Shown here: piece after piece, positions 35,665 through 48,000 of the stretch
Layout of the letters: each line of letters begins with the position of its first letter
Numbering within the stretch: position 1 is the first letter of the stretch
Source: Trichoplusia ni
Lineage: Eukaryota > Arthropoda > Insecta > Lepidoptera > Noctuidae
Reading direction: 5' to 3'
DNA length: 64,000 bases
Assembly: GCF_003590095.1 (NCBI RefSeq)
Contig: NC_039486.1
Location: 6,570,336 to 6,634,335 of the forward strand
Program-made: the position numbers and the translations under genes
Notes under the pieces: generated by a model
Seen by the model: only the letters and a program-made list of their open reading frames with translations
Databases searched by the model: none
What the model was told of the DNA's origin: nothing

Positions 35665-36927
35665 GGGTAATAGTTCTGTTACAGTCTTCGTCTTTTCCAG
35701 CTTTCCAACTAGCAAAAAACTGCGACTAAAATCCATAGTGACATTCGTTACCAGTTATTGGAAATACAAAATAGTACCGCTTCTCAGGATAAGGCATTTT
35801 TATATTTAGTAAAACGCTCTTTCTGGTCTTTAATTTCAATAAAATTTAAAATCTTCCATTCCTCACCAAATTTTCCTGACCAAAATTATTCAATTCAGTT
35901 CAGGTATAATCAGCTTTAGGCAAGGGAAAAGAACAGATTTATTTTGTTTTTAAATAGAAGATTTTGCTTTTTAAAATTATGTTTGTGTGATTAACGGTAA
36001 ATTCATTACAGATTTATTGATTATATAATAGACTATATTCGGAAATCCGATGCGTAATAGATTAGTTATCACTTATCTACTAAGCGCTTCAAAGACAATG
36101 TGATGTTATCACTAGGTATTTTCACAAGCGGCGGCCGGCGCATCTAATGAGGACATTGATATATTCACAGATCAGCTTTTACGTTAGCGCAATCGTACTT
36201 TAATTCAGTAACCTGGTTCCCTGCAAACTTGAAACAGACGCCTGTGTATGGAGCATTGTGCGCTTAAAACGGTCAGAATACCTTTCTAAAATATTTATAT
36301 AAGCGTAGGTGTGGTTACTACCCCTTTACAATCTATCTTAATATATCCTCAAAGGTATCCTGGGACTTATGTTCGAAGATCTGAACTGATTACTCATAAT
36401 ATGCAAATTCTTAAGAGGTTAAAATAGAAGCTCCAGAAGCTACTTTAAAATTGTGTCGGTTATATTCACCCGATCAGCTTTTATCCTTGTTTTCTAAACT
36501 GGACTAGCCTTTGGACAGACATTGTTATTCACTATGCTTCTATGTCATAATATAAATAACAGTAATGTTTGCTCTGGCTAGATGAATACTTTAACTTTGG
36601 TAATCTAATTATTCCAATACTTTCTGATGGAGTGATTCGTCTGCCGAGTACAAGTTGCAAAGTGCTTTGTTACACAAGGCGAATTACTTTCGACTTGTTC
36701 AATCTGAACGTGGATGATTCGATGCATGGTTTAAGAACATAGATTATACACTAATACTGGTTTAAGAAGAGCGCGGGCGCCGGTCGGGCTGATATAGTGA
36801 CCATTGCCTACGTCAAAGATTTATGTATAAGTGATACTGACCAAGTTTTAATGGTTCCATTAAGCACCCTGTATTAAAGTTTTAAAGACCTAAGCATGAA
36901 GAAAAGCATATAAATTGAATGAATATA
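35665..36927. other. T5 distal upstream flank, duplicated at T6
   Basis: No gene. The block at about 36025-36200 (CGGAAATCCGATGCGTAA, AGATTAGTTATCAC, ATCACTAGGTATTT, ATTCACAGATCAG) recurs at 41205-41390. Confidence 0.55.
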
Positions 36928-37279
36928 CAGGGTGTCCTAAAACTCAACGATAATCTGAGACCGGATGAAAGGCCAAGTGATAACAGATCAGGGAAAAATA
37001 TAAAAAAAACCATATCACTCAGTTCAGCGATAAGAGACATTTAAAAAGTTGAAATTCGACATCCCTCTTCGCATTTTAAGTCTGTGATCACCAATGTGAC
37101 AATTTCGCTGTGAGTATTTCAATTCCGGGATCTTCATTAACGATTCTATTATTCGAAACTATAAATTAATGCAATGAAATTTTTTTTTTTTTTATTGGAA
37201 ACATATTTTTTTTCCCTGATCTGTTATCACTTGGCCTTTCATCCGGTCTCAGATTATCGTTGAGTTTTGGGACACCCTG
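36928..37279. mobile_element. MITE with about 73-bp terminal inverted repeats
   Basis: The left end starts CAGGGTGTCC and continues TAAAACTCAACGATAATCTG; the right end is its complement, finishing GGGACACCCTG, with near-perfect pairing over about 73 bases. Flanks are TATA on both sides, consistent with a TA or TATA target duplication. It is 352 bp with no transposase. The CACCCTGTAT strings near 25487, 36867 and 53967 may be decayed ends of relatives. Confidence 0.8.
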
Positions 37280-37955
37280 TATATCAATTGATTGAATATA
37301 TTGTATGTCGAAAAACTGTTCTAAGTTTCTCTTCGTCTATGTTTTGATTGTTTGTTAAACTCCCTGCGATACAAGGATATCACTTCTTAGAGCGGAATTC
37401 GTTTAAAAAAAAGTCTTAGGCACCAATTAACAGCATTTGTTATGGCTACCGTAGGTATAAGTTATCTGATTTTAATGTTCTATATTTGGAAATTCAGTAC
37501 AACGAAGATTAGTTATCATATATGTATAACAATTTTCTATCAAAGTACTAATGTAGGTATTTAACATTTGATAATGACTATTTTTAAGGAAAACGTATTA
37601 CACAATACAAATTATGTTAACGTGATCCTTTTGATAAGTAAAGTACTCCTTCGAGTATTTATTTGGGTGAACAACGTTCATGTGTTATTCGCTGTTATTT
37701 AGTAAACAGTAGGAATAATTCAACGGTTTGGGTAGTATAAATCGATTTTGATAGTATTTTAAAATTAATAAATGGTACCAAAATCCCAGGACTGGTTTTA
37801 ATATATATATATTTTTTTTTACATTAGAAATATGGCAAACATATGCCAGAGGAATTTGAACTTTAAGTGATGCTCTCGGTATCAAATACAGTTGAGACAA
37901 ACGAACACGGAATGAAATTATTTTAACATATTATAATAAAACTATATCTCTTTAT
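37280..37955. other. Right edge of the T5 unit and T6 3' flank
   Basis: The stretch 37440-37625 (TAAGTTATCTG, TTCAGTACAACGAAGATTAG, ATCAAAGTACTAATGTA) recurs at 42920-43110, which marks the outer limit of the duplicated 5' flank. No gene is present. Confidence 0.55.
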
Positions 37956-39390
37956 TTAAGCATTGTTCACAATCCAATTAGAGAAATAGGAGACACGAGC
38001 GTTGACACCGGGGTAAATAGGATCCGCGCACTGATAGCCCCACGAGACGACACCGATGAGGACATTGTTATGGACGAGGGGACCGCCAGAGTCTCCACTG
38101 CAGGCGTCCTTGCCACCGACGTTTAAGATTCCAGCGCACAACATGCCGTCAGTAACGTCGGGTGTGCGCTCTTGATGAGGTTGGGTCTTCAAGTAAGCGT
38201 ATCGTTCAGTACAGATTTGGTGGTTGATGGTATTGACGGTTACATGCTGAAGTTCCTCAGGAAAGTCGCCTTGAAACTGAAAAGAATAGGTATTGCAATA
38301 TAGTAAGAGTTCTGTACATTATCGGTAACATTTTTACTTTACATCATAAAGTTGATATTTACCCAAAGGCGTCCCCATCCGGCGGTGACAACAGGGGTAC
38401 CATCAGGAACGTTGTAGTTGGTACCTGCGATGCTAATGGGCTGGACAGTGTTAGAGTATACGGTAGGAGTGGAGAGGCGGACGATGGCCACGTCGTTGTT
38501 TAGTGTGGGGTTGTCGTACTGCGGGTGGAGGACTAGTTGGGAAATTGTGTGGACAGTGCCGCCGCTGGATGAAAATGAAGTTCCGAGACGTACACGCCAA
38601 TCTTGAGGACGGTCGAAACTAAACACAAGTAATAAAAATATTAAGACTGAAACAACTATAATGCTTCAAACTCGCAGTAAATAACGGATACGTTACATAG
38701 GCACAAAAAAATGGTTTAAGTATTCAGATTAGTACGTAGTACGTCTTTATTCACCTATAATATAAAACAGATTTTGGTCTTTCGTAACTTTATTTGAAAG
38801 CAATTACTTACTAGTAGCAGTGAGCAGCAGAGAGGATGGAGGTGGAAGTAAGCAGAGAGCCACCGCAGGCCTGGGACCACAAGATACCAAATAGACCGTG
38901 CTGCATGTTGGCGATGTATGGATAGTTTTCCACTGTCGTAGGGGTACCACCGACAATGCGGTTAATCTGCTTCGGCGCCGCTGAAAGGATATGGTAAATT
39001 AAGGTTCCAGTTTCGCTAAGCTGTTTCTTCTAGAGCCTGAGTTAACCGAGGCGAGGTGGCACACCTTTTGTGAAAACACAGGCAAAGAAGCAATTTAGGC
39101 TTCAAAAGTGAAGTCTAAATTTCTTCTCGTTTTACATTCCTATGTCCAAATACAGAAATTTTAAGAAATCCAAAATGTAGATAAGCCTCCTGAAACGTAA
39201 CAGCCGGAATTTGTTCGGGAATAGCCTCTAGTTATCCTCCTTAATCCATAAATTATCTAACCAATTTCACTTTCCGATATTCAACATTTATGTTATAGTG
39301 TTATAGAGGGTTTACCGGATTGTACTTTACAAAGTTATAGATCTTACCAAGGGCTGCGCCCAAGATGGCTAACAGGATTAAAACTCGCAT
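37956..39390 (-). CDS. Trypsin T6 (secreted digestive serine protease)
   Basis: Minus-strand exons 39348-39390, 38812-38980, 38363-38618 and 37956-38276 join in phase and give 262 residues. The signal peptide resembles T5 (MRVLILLAILGAALA). Activation site NRIVGG, SAAHC, NDVAIVRL, DACSGDSGGP with Asp189, and intact SWG and YPGV glycines predict an ordinary trypsin. It shares with T5 the exon 3 style (GTSFSSSGG, IAGTNYNVPDGTPVVTAGWG) and exon 4 ending YFSNWIVNNA. It differs in a longer loop (KTQPHQERTPDVTDG). It is the rightmost gene of the array and the likely functional sister of T5. Confidence 0.95.
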
Positions 39391-39399
39391 TGTGGATTC

Positions 39400-39560
39400 C
39401 AGTAACTGTATCCGACTATACCAAAACCATATTGTCTGGGGTTTTTATAAGCATTGGCAATGGCTTTATCATTAAGAATTAAAGAGAGATAATAATCAGC
39501 ATTAAATTGGGGCTTACTGATTCAAAGCCATAGAAGTTTAACTAAATACTGGATTTATTG
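39400..39560 (-). promoter_or_regulatory. Proximal promoter of T6, shared with T5
   Basis: TATAAAAA on the minus strand at 39449-39442, with upstream CAATGGCTTTATC, AAGAATTAAAGAGAGATAATAATC and GGGGCTTACTGATTCAAA as in T5 with few changes. Confidence 0.6.
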
Positions 39561-42500
39561 TACTGTCTGTTCGTCATAGTTCATTCTACCCCTATCCAAC
39601 CCCAAGGCAATCACTAACGACATTAATGTATTGAAATGTGATTATGACCGATACTCGAGTCTAACTATTCTGGCAACTCGAAAGAACAACCGCGAATTGC
39701 GTGCACAGTTTCCTAGAACTCGAACGAGATTTTACTTTTCTAAAACAAGCTCCTGGAAATAAACACGTTTTATTACGTGATAGAGCATACAAAAGTTGGG
39801 ACCAAGGTGGTAGCGAATTACTACTCTAGGTCAAGATATAATCAAAATCTGTGGAAAGTCCAGCAACTTAATCTTAACAACTCAGCCTAAAAAACTGCTG
39901 GTACTGTGGTGCCAATTATTAAGCTGCTGCGAAATAAAGGAGAGTAATATTTTCAGGGTTCGTGTAATATTTTAGACAAAGTCATAAGATACGAAAATTT
40001 GCACATTTAATTTACTTGATAAACACACCCAAGAAGCATACTTTTATCTCAATATGATTTTTTTCAAGAAGAAAAGAACCGTAAGCGAACAAAATTGCTG
40101 CCATTTGGTAGAGAGGTGCGTAACATCTAAGTATGTGGTATATTCGCCGATAAAAAGAGTTGGTATTGGTTTGTTAACACCGGACCATGAGTATATACCT
40201 AGTATATACATAGTATTAGTTATTATTATATACCTATTTACATACTTTGTAATGCTCTCTCTTTTTTACTTATTTAGTAAAGTATACTATAGTGAATAGT
40301 CATAAATAGGGTGTATGTCAATAAAACAGCAAAATTCATCTGATTATCGCTTAGGAATTAAAACCTTCAATTTTATCTGTTAAAAAGGGATGTGCAAAGA
40401 GTGGTTTGACCAAAACATTATTTGATGTAGCGTTTAAATCCGATTATGGAAGAGAGTAAAACAAACCAAATAAACAACTAGGCGGGATGACTAATATATG
40501 TGTGGCTGGGAACTCCCATTTTTTTGTCGTGTTATAGTTGCGTATTTTCCAGCAGAGATAGATAGTAAGGGGATTATTGTTTTAAAGGTTTCATAAAGAT
40601 AAAAAGTCACAATTTCCTCAGTACGACTCTCATAAACCTTCAGTCACTGGTAGCTGTTTGTTGTGAATGTATAAAGGTGCAGCATAGAAAACCAGGCGGG
40701 TAACATACATGTAGTTTTATACCAACTCATTTTTTATGAACTGTAAATAGACTATGAAGGTTTTGACCACACCTAGTTTGCTTGGTCAAAACTTTATACA
40801 TTTATGACTTCATAAATATGGAGCAGCTAAAACTACCTAAGGGCCGGGTACATTATTTTTAGCTGAACCTACTTCATCAGTGCATTGCAACCTTGCTACG
40901 AGATTATTCGCTACCAAGATTGCTTTATAATTTGTTTTTTATACGATGCGAGGGTGAGGCAGCACAAGTGACAGGTGTATTGAGTATTTTTATACATATT
41001 ATTATGTTCATTTCAACAACAATTGAACTGTCCTTGGTGTCCCCAAATTTTCCTAAACCATTTTTTTTTTATTCGGCCCAATCATACTCGACTTAAACAA
41101 AACAAAGGAATAGCAATTATTAGTTTTTAATAGAATTTTTTTATCTCTAAATTATTATTTTGTTCTTACGATGTATATATTAAAGTTTAATTGATTGTTA
41201 TAGACTAAATTCGGAAATCCGATGCGTAAAAGATTAGTTATCACATATCAAGTGCTTCAAAGAGAATGCGATACTATCACTAGGTATTTCCACAAGCGGG
41301 CGCGATACCATTCATACACCACAATGCTTGGCCTTGCGCCCGCAGAGCCAATGAGGTCGTTGATATTCACAGATCAGTTTTTACGTTAGTACGATCTATA
41401 CATATTAGGGACCCGAGAAGTAGTTAAGACCGGTTGCCCAGAAATCGAGGATTCTTTGAGGTAAACGAGTCAGCTCCAAGTAGGTACTGTGATAGTAGTT
41501 TCCTAGTTACTAGAATTTTTCATTGATTTAAGGTAACTCTGACTTGCATTGCATAAGATAGCTGCTCATACTGCCGTGGTTGGGTAAGAGACATGTATGC
41601 TATTTTGTTTTAGATAGTTAAAAGTTGCGTCTATCTGATAAGATTTTGCTGCAATAACATTTAAATAAGTCTGCTGCTTTTGAAGGTGTGTCCTATGTAA
41701 CTTCCTTTTAAATCCCACTTCAATTTTTGATGGCATTCCTAATTTTTCAATTTCGCAGGGCTACAGGCAGTTCACTATGGCATCAACGTTAAAACTCTAC
41801 TCTAAGCAATTAGAACCGAAACTGTTAGTTTGTTTGAGAGCTTTTATTTCGAAGATTTTTATTGGGTATCTTATTTAGTTTTTGCTTCATAACATCATGT
41901 TTTATTTTTCATAAATTGAAACTACACTAAACACGATTTGGAATCCCACGTGAAGGATTTTTTTTTGGTTTTACTATCAATTAACTTTTGGGGAATTGCA
42001 ACTGTTTCTGTTCTACTAAATACGATTCACAGTTTATTGTTTCTGCAGAAAAAGCCTTATTTTTATATTGGTCTGCTCCTATAATTTCTCAAAAATACAA
42101 GGCTGCTGATTGATAGACATATGGACGCATAGCGTAATCAGATTTTTTATCAGATACAGCGTACTTTTACCTTTCGGATGAAACCCAAATTAGACGGAAA
42201 AATGAAAACATTTCGATTTAAAAGATCTGGAACATTTCTGGAACGAATAATTTGTGAATGAATTTTGAGTGAATGTGAATGCGTATGTTCATTTACATAT
42301 TGACATGTATAATTATATTATTAATAAAATGTAATTACAAATGTATTTAATGCGGGGACAGTACAGTAAGTCAGCATTTGAGGTATTAGTTCTTTTGTCA
42401 TTTTTAATACCGGCAGCAGATGCGTCATGCTCCCTTAGTCGTCATTGCCTGCGGTGGCGTTTTGGGTCGGCTCCTTCCCTGTAATATGGCGAGGGAGGTG

Positions 42501-42639
42501 ATGGCTGACCCTTGCGTCATGCTCGTGAACGGGTGCTGCTTGTGGTGACTGGTCGTACTGCTGTCTCGGTTGTTTGTTTATTAAATAGTTCAAATAAGTC
42601 ATACCCCACCCTCTGTAAACACTGTCTTATTTTGCAGCG
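39561..42639. other. T6 upstream flank, duplicate of the T5 flank
   Basis: No gene. Blocks match 33.6-37.6 kb as listed above, without the hairpin, family A copy or MITE present there. A GC-richer patch at 42410-42550 (GCATGCTCCCTTAGTCG-like, GGCGAGGGAGGTGATGG) looks like transposon sequence. Confidence 0.5.
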
Positions 42640-42860
42640 TTTCCTTAATAATCAATTTAGGTGTAAATATATATTTATGTAAAAAAGCGACAGCGTGCTA
42701 TGTTGTGGAGTTTGTTGCGCCGTTTCTTCTTCACAGCTAGAGCACTTAGGAAGCGGTGAAGGGTGGGCGATACGGGGAGCTGTCTGTATATTTTGACGTT
42801 CAATAAGTGCTACTTTGTAGCCTATTTTGAATAAATGGATTTTGATTTTGATTTTGAAAA
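42640..42860 (+). mobile_element. 3' end of a non-LTR retrotransposon
   Basis: Ends GTTCAATAAGTGCTACTTTG, then TTTGAATAAATGGATT and a (TTTTGA)n tail, a common lepidopteran LINE 3' end. The upstream part (TGTTGCGCCGTTTCTTCTTC, AGCGGTGAAGGGTGGGCG) is 3' untranslated sequence. It is truncated, with no reverse transcriptase. Confidence 0.65.
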
Positions 42861-43110
42861 AAAATGATCATCGGTAATTGTAACATGTCGTATTAGCTTG
42901 AGTAAAATATCAAGCCGTCTACCGTATAAGTTATCTGTTTTGTTTGTTTACTATATTCGGAATTTCAGTACAACGAAGATTAGTTATCAGAAATAAGAGT
43001 TTTTGTATTTACTTATCAAAGTACTAATGTACTTAAAATTTGATAATGACCATTTTTGGAAGGAACAAGTATTATGAGATACTTATTATGTTGTCGTGAT
43101 CTTACCTATA

Positions 43111-44972
43111 GATAAACATGAACGAAACATAACTAACGAGCAGTTTTTTAGATTCCTACTTTGGGCGCCAAGGTGTGAATCCACTCCGGGCGACAGTGAC
43201 CCCAGCCATGCCACTGAAAAGCAATCCTTCCAAATTCACCAGTGATGTCGATTTACTGGCCTCTTCTCCTTTCTTCTATTTCTTTCTGATGAAATGAGTC
43301 CAGTTACTGAATTACTCGTAGTTCTCGAGTTCAATATCCGATCCAGGTTAAAACCAGTGGACCTAGGAATTAAGATAATCATAAGCTCCAATGACCTCAG
43401 TATTTCAAAGTAGGTATCATTAAAAACGCAAGAATACTTACTCTCGGTCGACTGCCTATCTGATCAAAAATGTGTTTATTATCTGCAAAGTCACATGTCT
43501 CGTATTGATAACTAATCGCTCAATGATAACTAATCCTCATCGTGATCAACTGACTTAAGAACAGTCTGATTTAGAAAATGTTGGCGATTTCCAAAAACTT
43601 TTGTTTTGATCGGTGTGGCATTTCTGCATTGCATGGCTGCTGCACGCTGCGATGTGTTTTAGATTAATTACCCAAAAGTAAATAACGGCTTTATATTAAT
43701 ATCCCTCAAATTTATTTGTCATCCGCTTTGTTTTTGTTTAGCCAATTTTTTATGGAACCCTTTTTATACCCTTTTTCTTTTTATTTTTTCAGACGGCGTA
43801 TAGATAATTATGTCAGGTAATCTAGAGTCATACTATCTTACCTAAATTCGTAGCCTCCTACTGCCTACGACTAAGAGCTACGACGTAGACCGCCTACGGC
43901 GTAGTCGTAGCCGGCGTTTACAGACTGATTCTGGTGCTGGCGGGTGCTCAGGACCCCAATTCCATTGCGGCTCAAGTGCTGAACTTTGTCGGATCGGATG
44001 CAACCAAGTGGAGAGTGCCACTATATATGGGCACATGAGATGGGAAAAGATAGTCAATATTTAGTCAATAGTCAACTATTATTTGCGACTCAGTTGCAAA
44101 CTCGAGGGGTTCAGGGTATCACTTTAGGCTATGATATAGCCTTTAGGCAAGGATAAGGATAAGATAACCATCTTTTCCTGTCTGCGTAACGCCTAAAAGT
44201 ATTAATAACGAGTATAAAGCGTGGATTTCATACCGTTTTGGAAAATGTCTGAGGTGTAATATGTAAGTCGTTCAAAATAGTTTAAATCTGGAAAAGAACT
44301 CATGTTTCTATAGGTATAGGCATGCAAGTGATTTTCTCTATTCCGCTATTGATTTTAAGTACCTGAGCAATATATGTGGGGTCAGAAGCGGAATTCTATG
44401 TAACTCTCAGCGAGCAGGTGACCTTTCGAAGGCAATCAACATTTGATACGTGTTTTGATGTTGATCCGATTTCCTGTAGACTGCGTAAAAGCTAATTCAC
44501 TTAACTCCCGATTATGCAATTTTACCTAAGTCTGGGCGGAGAAAGGCTTTTCACTGGGTCCCAAATGGGTCATCGTTCGCCCCTGTGAGGGGTAGGAACA
44601 TCTGTCTGTAATTAAAGTACCTAGTAGGTTATTATTAATTAAATACGAGGTATTATATCAATTACAAAATTTTATTTATAACTAATGACATAATTTATTG
44701 GCAGGTGACTATAGTGACTAATTGATTATGTGTAAAATGTTTTAATTGATAGATAAAGACTTATACTCCATGTGTTTACATACTTAAAAAATCTTGAGAT
44801 GTCTATAAAAACAAATCAGTCATTTATATTTTTTGTAGTATGTTTTTGTATAGAAGACTCGATTCTGTAATCAGCTGATTTACCTTAATAAATATAGTTA
44901 GGTGATACTACAGCTGATTGGTTATTGTTGAGCCAGTACTGGGAGAGGGAGGAGCACAGGACTTGTACTTAC
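43111..44972. other. Intergenic DNA, no gene seen
   Basis: Beyond the T5/T6 duplicated flank. No trypsin remnant or other exon recognised. A palindromic-looking run near 43858-43912 (CTACGACTAAGAGC, CTACGACGTAGACCGCC) is a locally repetitive string of no clear origin. Confidence 0.35.
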
Positions 44973-45038
44973 CATGCGCGAGCGATTCCGTCACTGTAGT
45001 ACCTACCGTGGTTGAAGAGTCCTCGCACCACACTGGTT
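44973..45038 (-). other. Possible orphan exon (66 nt)
   Basis: On the minus strand a pyrimidine-poor but usable acceptor (GATCTGCAG) and a strong donor (CATG then GTAAGTA) bracket 66 bases open in two frames. One frame reads TSVVRGLFNHGRYYSDGIAR, the other PVWCEDSSTTVGTTVTESLA. The GC content is above its surroundings. No neighbouring exon was found, so this may be a chance or an exon of an unseen transcript. Confidence 0.25.
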
Positions 45039-48000
45039 CTGCAGATCACCGGTATTAAAACCTTATTTTAATTATAAGCTTACCACATTGTGTATGTAGT
45101 CAGAGTGACGTATGTGCATACCAGTGACGTAAAGTCGATTATCTGAATGGATTAGTAAAATATTAAATAATCTTAAAATCATATGATCCTTAGTAGGTAT
45201 ATATGTATAACTATAAGATTATAGTATCGACTTATCAAAAAGTTATCACGCATCTAGCATAGCCTTGATTTAGGTAATTACGGACACAAATTAGTGGCAT
45301 CAATGCTTTGCGTAAATGAACTAAAGGGCTTTGTAATAAGGGCCATTTTAAAATATAGGTTTTCGATACGAGTGGTATGGTCGACTATACATCATAATTA
45401 TCTAATGCTTATAGCTGCTACTTTACTACTAGATTAATCCTGAGATAGGGTAACGTTAATTATATAGGCACAATAACTTTTTTTTTGTTCTTTTCTGCAC
45501 AACGAAAATCTGTTCAACGCTACTGATTTTCCGAGCCAGCTCATTCTAGAATTTTGAGATTCCGTACATGATACTTATGCTGCTGTGTGTACTAGAGCCA
45601 CTAGAGGTACTTCCTGAACAGTCTTGACTCCCAGGTCATTGTAAATATACCTTTTACTTACCCACGTGTTGAGGGATATCGAAGATTCCCCTCAGCGTTC
45701 TAGTTCGACATCTGTCCAAACGTCCAATGTAATAACATTGGAACAACGGATTTTGTAAACTGGCATCTAACTAACGCTTTCTCGGTTGAGTGTTGAAACT
45801 GCCGTCAATATTTGTTTAACCATGTCCATGATTGTTTTGGCGTGGTGACCGCTCTTTTATTTGTGTTCAGGAGAATAGGCATGAATAATAAGTTAGAATT
45901 CCAAGAAAATATAAATATTATTTTTGTAAGGTGCATTTTGTTTTGCTTCAGTACCTACTTTCTTGCTACGTGGCACCCAAATCATCTTATTTTAAAGTGA
46001 CAATGACGACTTGCCACCCAGTCCATAGTTCGCAATTTAGTCTATAAACCACGCACTTTGGTATAGAACTACTTGGTTCGGCAAAATAAGTGGGTCTCAT
46101 TGAATTGTTTGACATAATTGCTAGCAGGTTTTAAGGGCACTGAAAATTAGGATGTTTATACTTTGTCTATTATTAGGTTTATCTGTATATCCAATCTTTA
46201 TTATTACGAGCACACTTCCTTCGAAAAACGAGACTTAAAAAACCTTGTTAACCGGATACGATTTCCATCGAACTCTAAGCCCAGATAATTATTGAATTAA
46301 AATATGAAAAGCAAGTCTTAATTGGGTTTTATGGGCACAATATCTATACATGTTTAAATTAAAAAGATATAATGCTCATTTCCCCGTCGGGTAATTCCAT
46401 TATTGCTTTAAACAACCGTCTACATGACTTAGTAGAAAGTAAGCAGGCGTGTAAAGTACAGTACATAAAAAATAATAAATTTAAAAGATCTAAGTACCCA
46501 CGTTTTTAATGTCACTTCACTCCGATTCAAATTTTATCTAAATCAGTCCAGCCGTTTTTATAGTTGTAAATTACATTGTCATCGGGTTTGAAGGTAGGTA
46601 CCCTGAAAATTTCAGAATGCTAGCTTATTGGGAAGTGCCTCAAAATTGAGTTACAAAAATCCAACCAGAACGACAAACAAACAAGAAAGTGAGTCTATAA
46701 AAACCTGGGAAAATTAAGTCTGATGCTCGATTTTGCCGTCCATAGAGAATTAAATTCAAAAATGCAAAACAATTAGTTTTAAACATTCAATTGCTTTTTA
46801 AGTTACTTTATGACTTAAGATCGTAATTATAACTTGCAGCTTAAATTTGAAACGATTACTCATATTCTAATTCTGTCGACTGTCCTCTAATAAAAATGGG
46901 AGATTAGGAGAAACATGTACAGACAGGTACGAACAAGTATTTTAATTCCCTAAACTGTATTTTAACAAAGTCATGTTTTGGATAACATAACGATGTAGCA
47001 CAAATGATAAGATAGATAAACAGATAGTATCAATACTTTATATCTTCTCAATTCATCAATTGAAGGTAATATGATTCACTTTCAGCGCCAGGTGGCAATT
47101 GATTTAACATTATGAGTGTCTGACAAAACATAATGTTTGTAGTGTTTATTGTAGTTATAGTGAACACTTAGTACATTATTGTTACCAGTTTTGCTCCTGT
47201 ATATATTATGTTAATACTTGCTTGTTTTGAGGGCTCCCACTTCTGAAATAACGCTGTTTGTCCGTCCCACAGTGAGTTAAGAACCCGGATTTTTTGTCAT
47301 CGTGTTTTTATTGAATTAATCGATAGAGTCTACAATTCTGAGGATTACAGTAAAAAATTAAAAAATGCCAACATTTCGAAATAGCAGGTTAATGAAAAAC
47401 GAAAAAAAAAGAACAATAAATAACTCCTGGAAACCGATGAGTTAGGTTTGGAAAAAAATACTACACATAATAGAAAGTATCAGCAATTCTGTGATGTAGG
47501 ATTGAAAAACTAATACGGCCATTTAGATGAATAAAAAGAAAAGAATTATAACTCTCGACCTATTCTTAATAAAGCAACAGGAATTTGTAGAACGTTCGGC
47601 TACTATACCTTTTTTTCTGGATAAAAGAATACTTCCATTAAATTATAATTACTTTTTTCTTCGTTTGTCATAAGCCTGATATTCCGAAACTTTGGCCTTT
47701 AAAAAAAATAAGGTACAAGTCTTGGCGGATCCAGAGTTTTACTCTAATCCTCAGAATTGTAGACTCTATCGATTAATTCAATAAAAACACGATGACACAA
47801 AAACCGGGTTCTTAACACACTTTGCGTGCGTTTGTCGGGTTATATCTCATGAAATTTCCTAAAATTTTCTGTCACCCAATATATATAAATAAGACAACAA
47901 TTTGGTATATAAGTTTTATTGGAATGTCCTTTAGAATACATACAAATTATCTTAAGGAAAATTATATCTATAAATAATTGAACCTTTAAGCTGTTACGAG

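Noticed and set aside
43858..43912. Possible regulatory palindrome (repeated CTACGAC words)
   Set aside because: Local simple repetition without gene context; nothing beyond chance could be supported.
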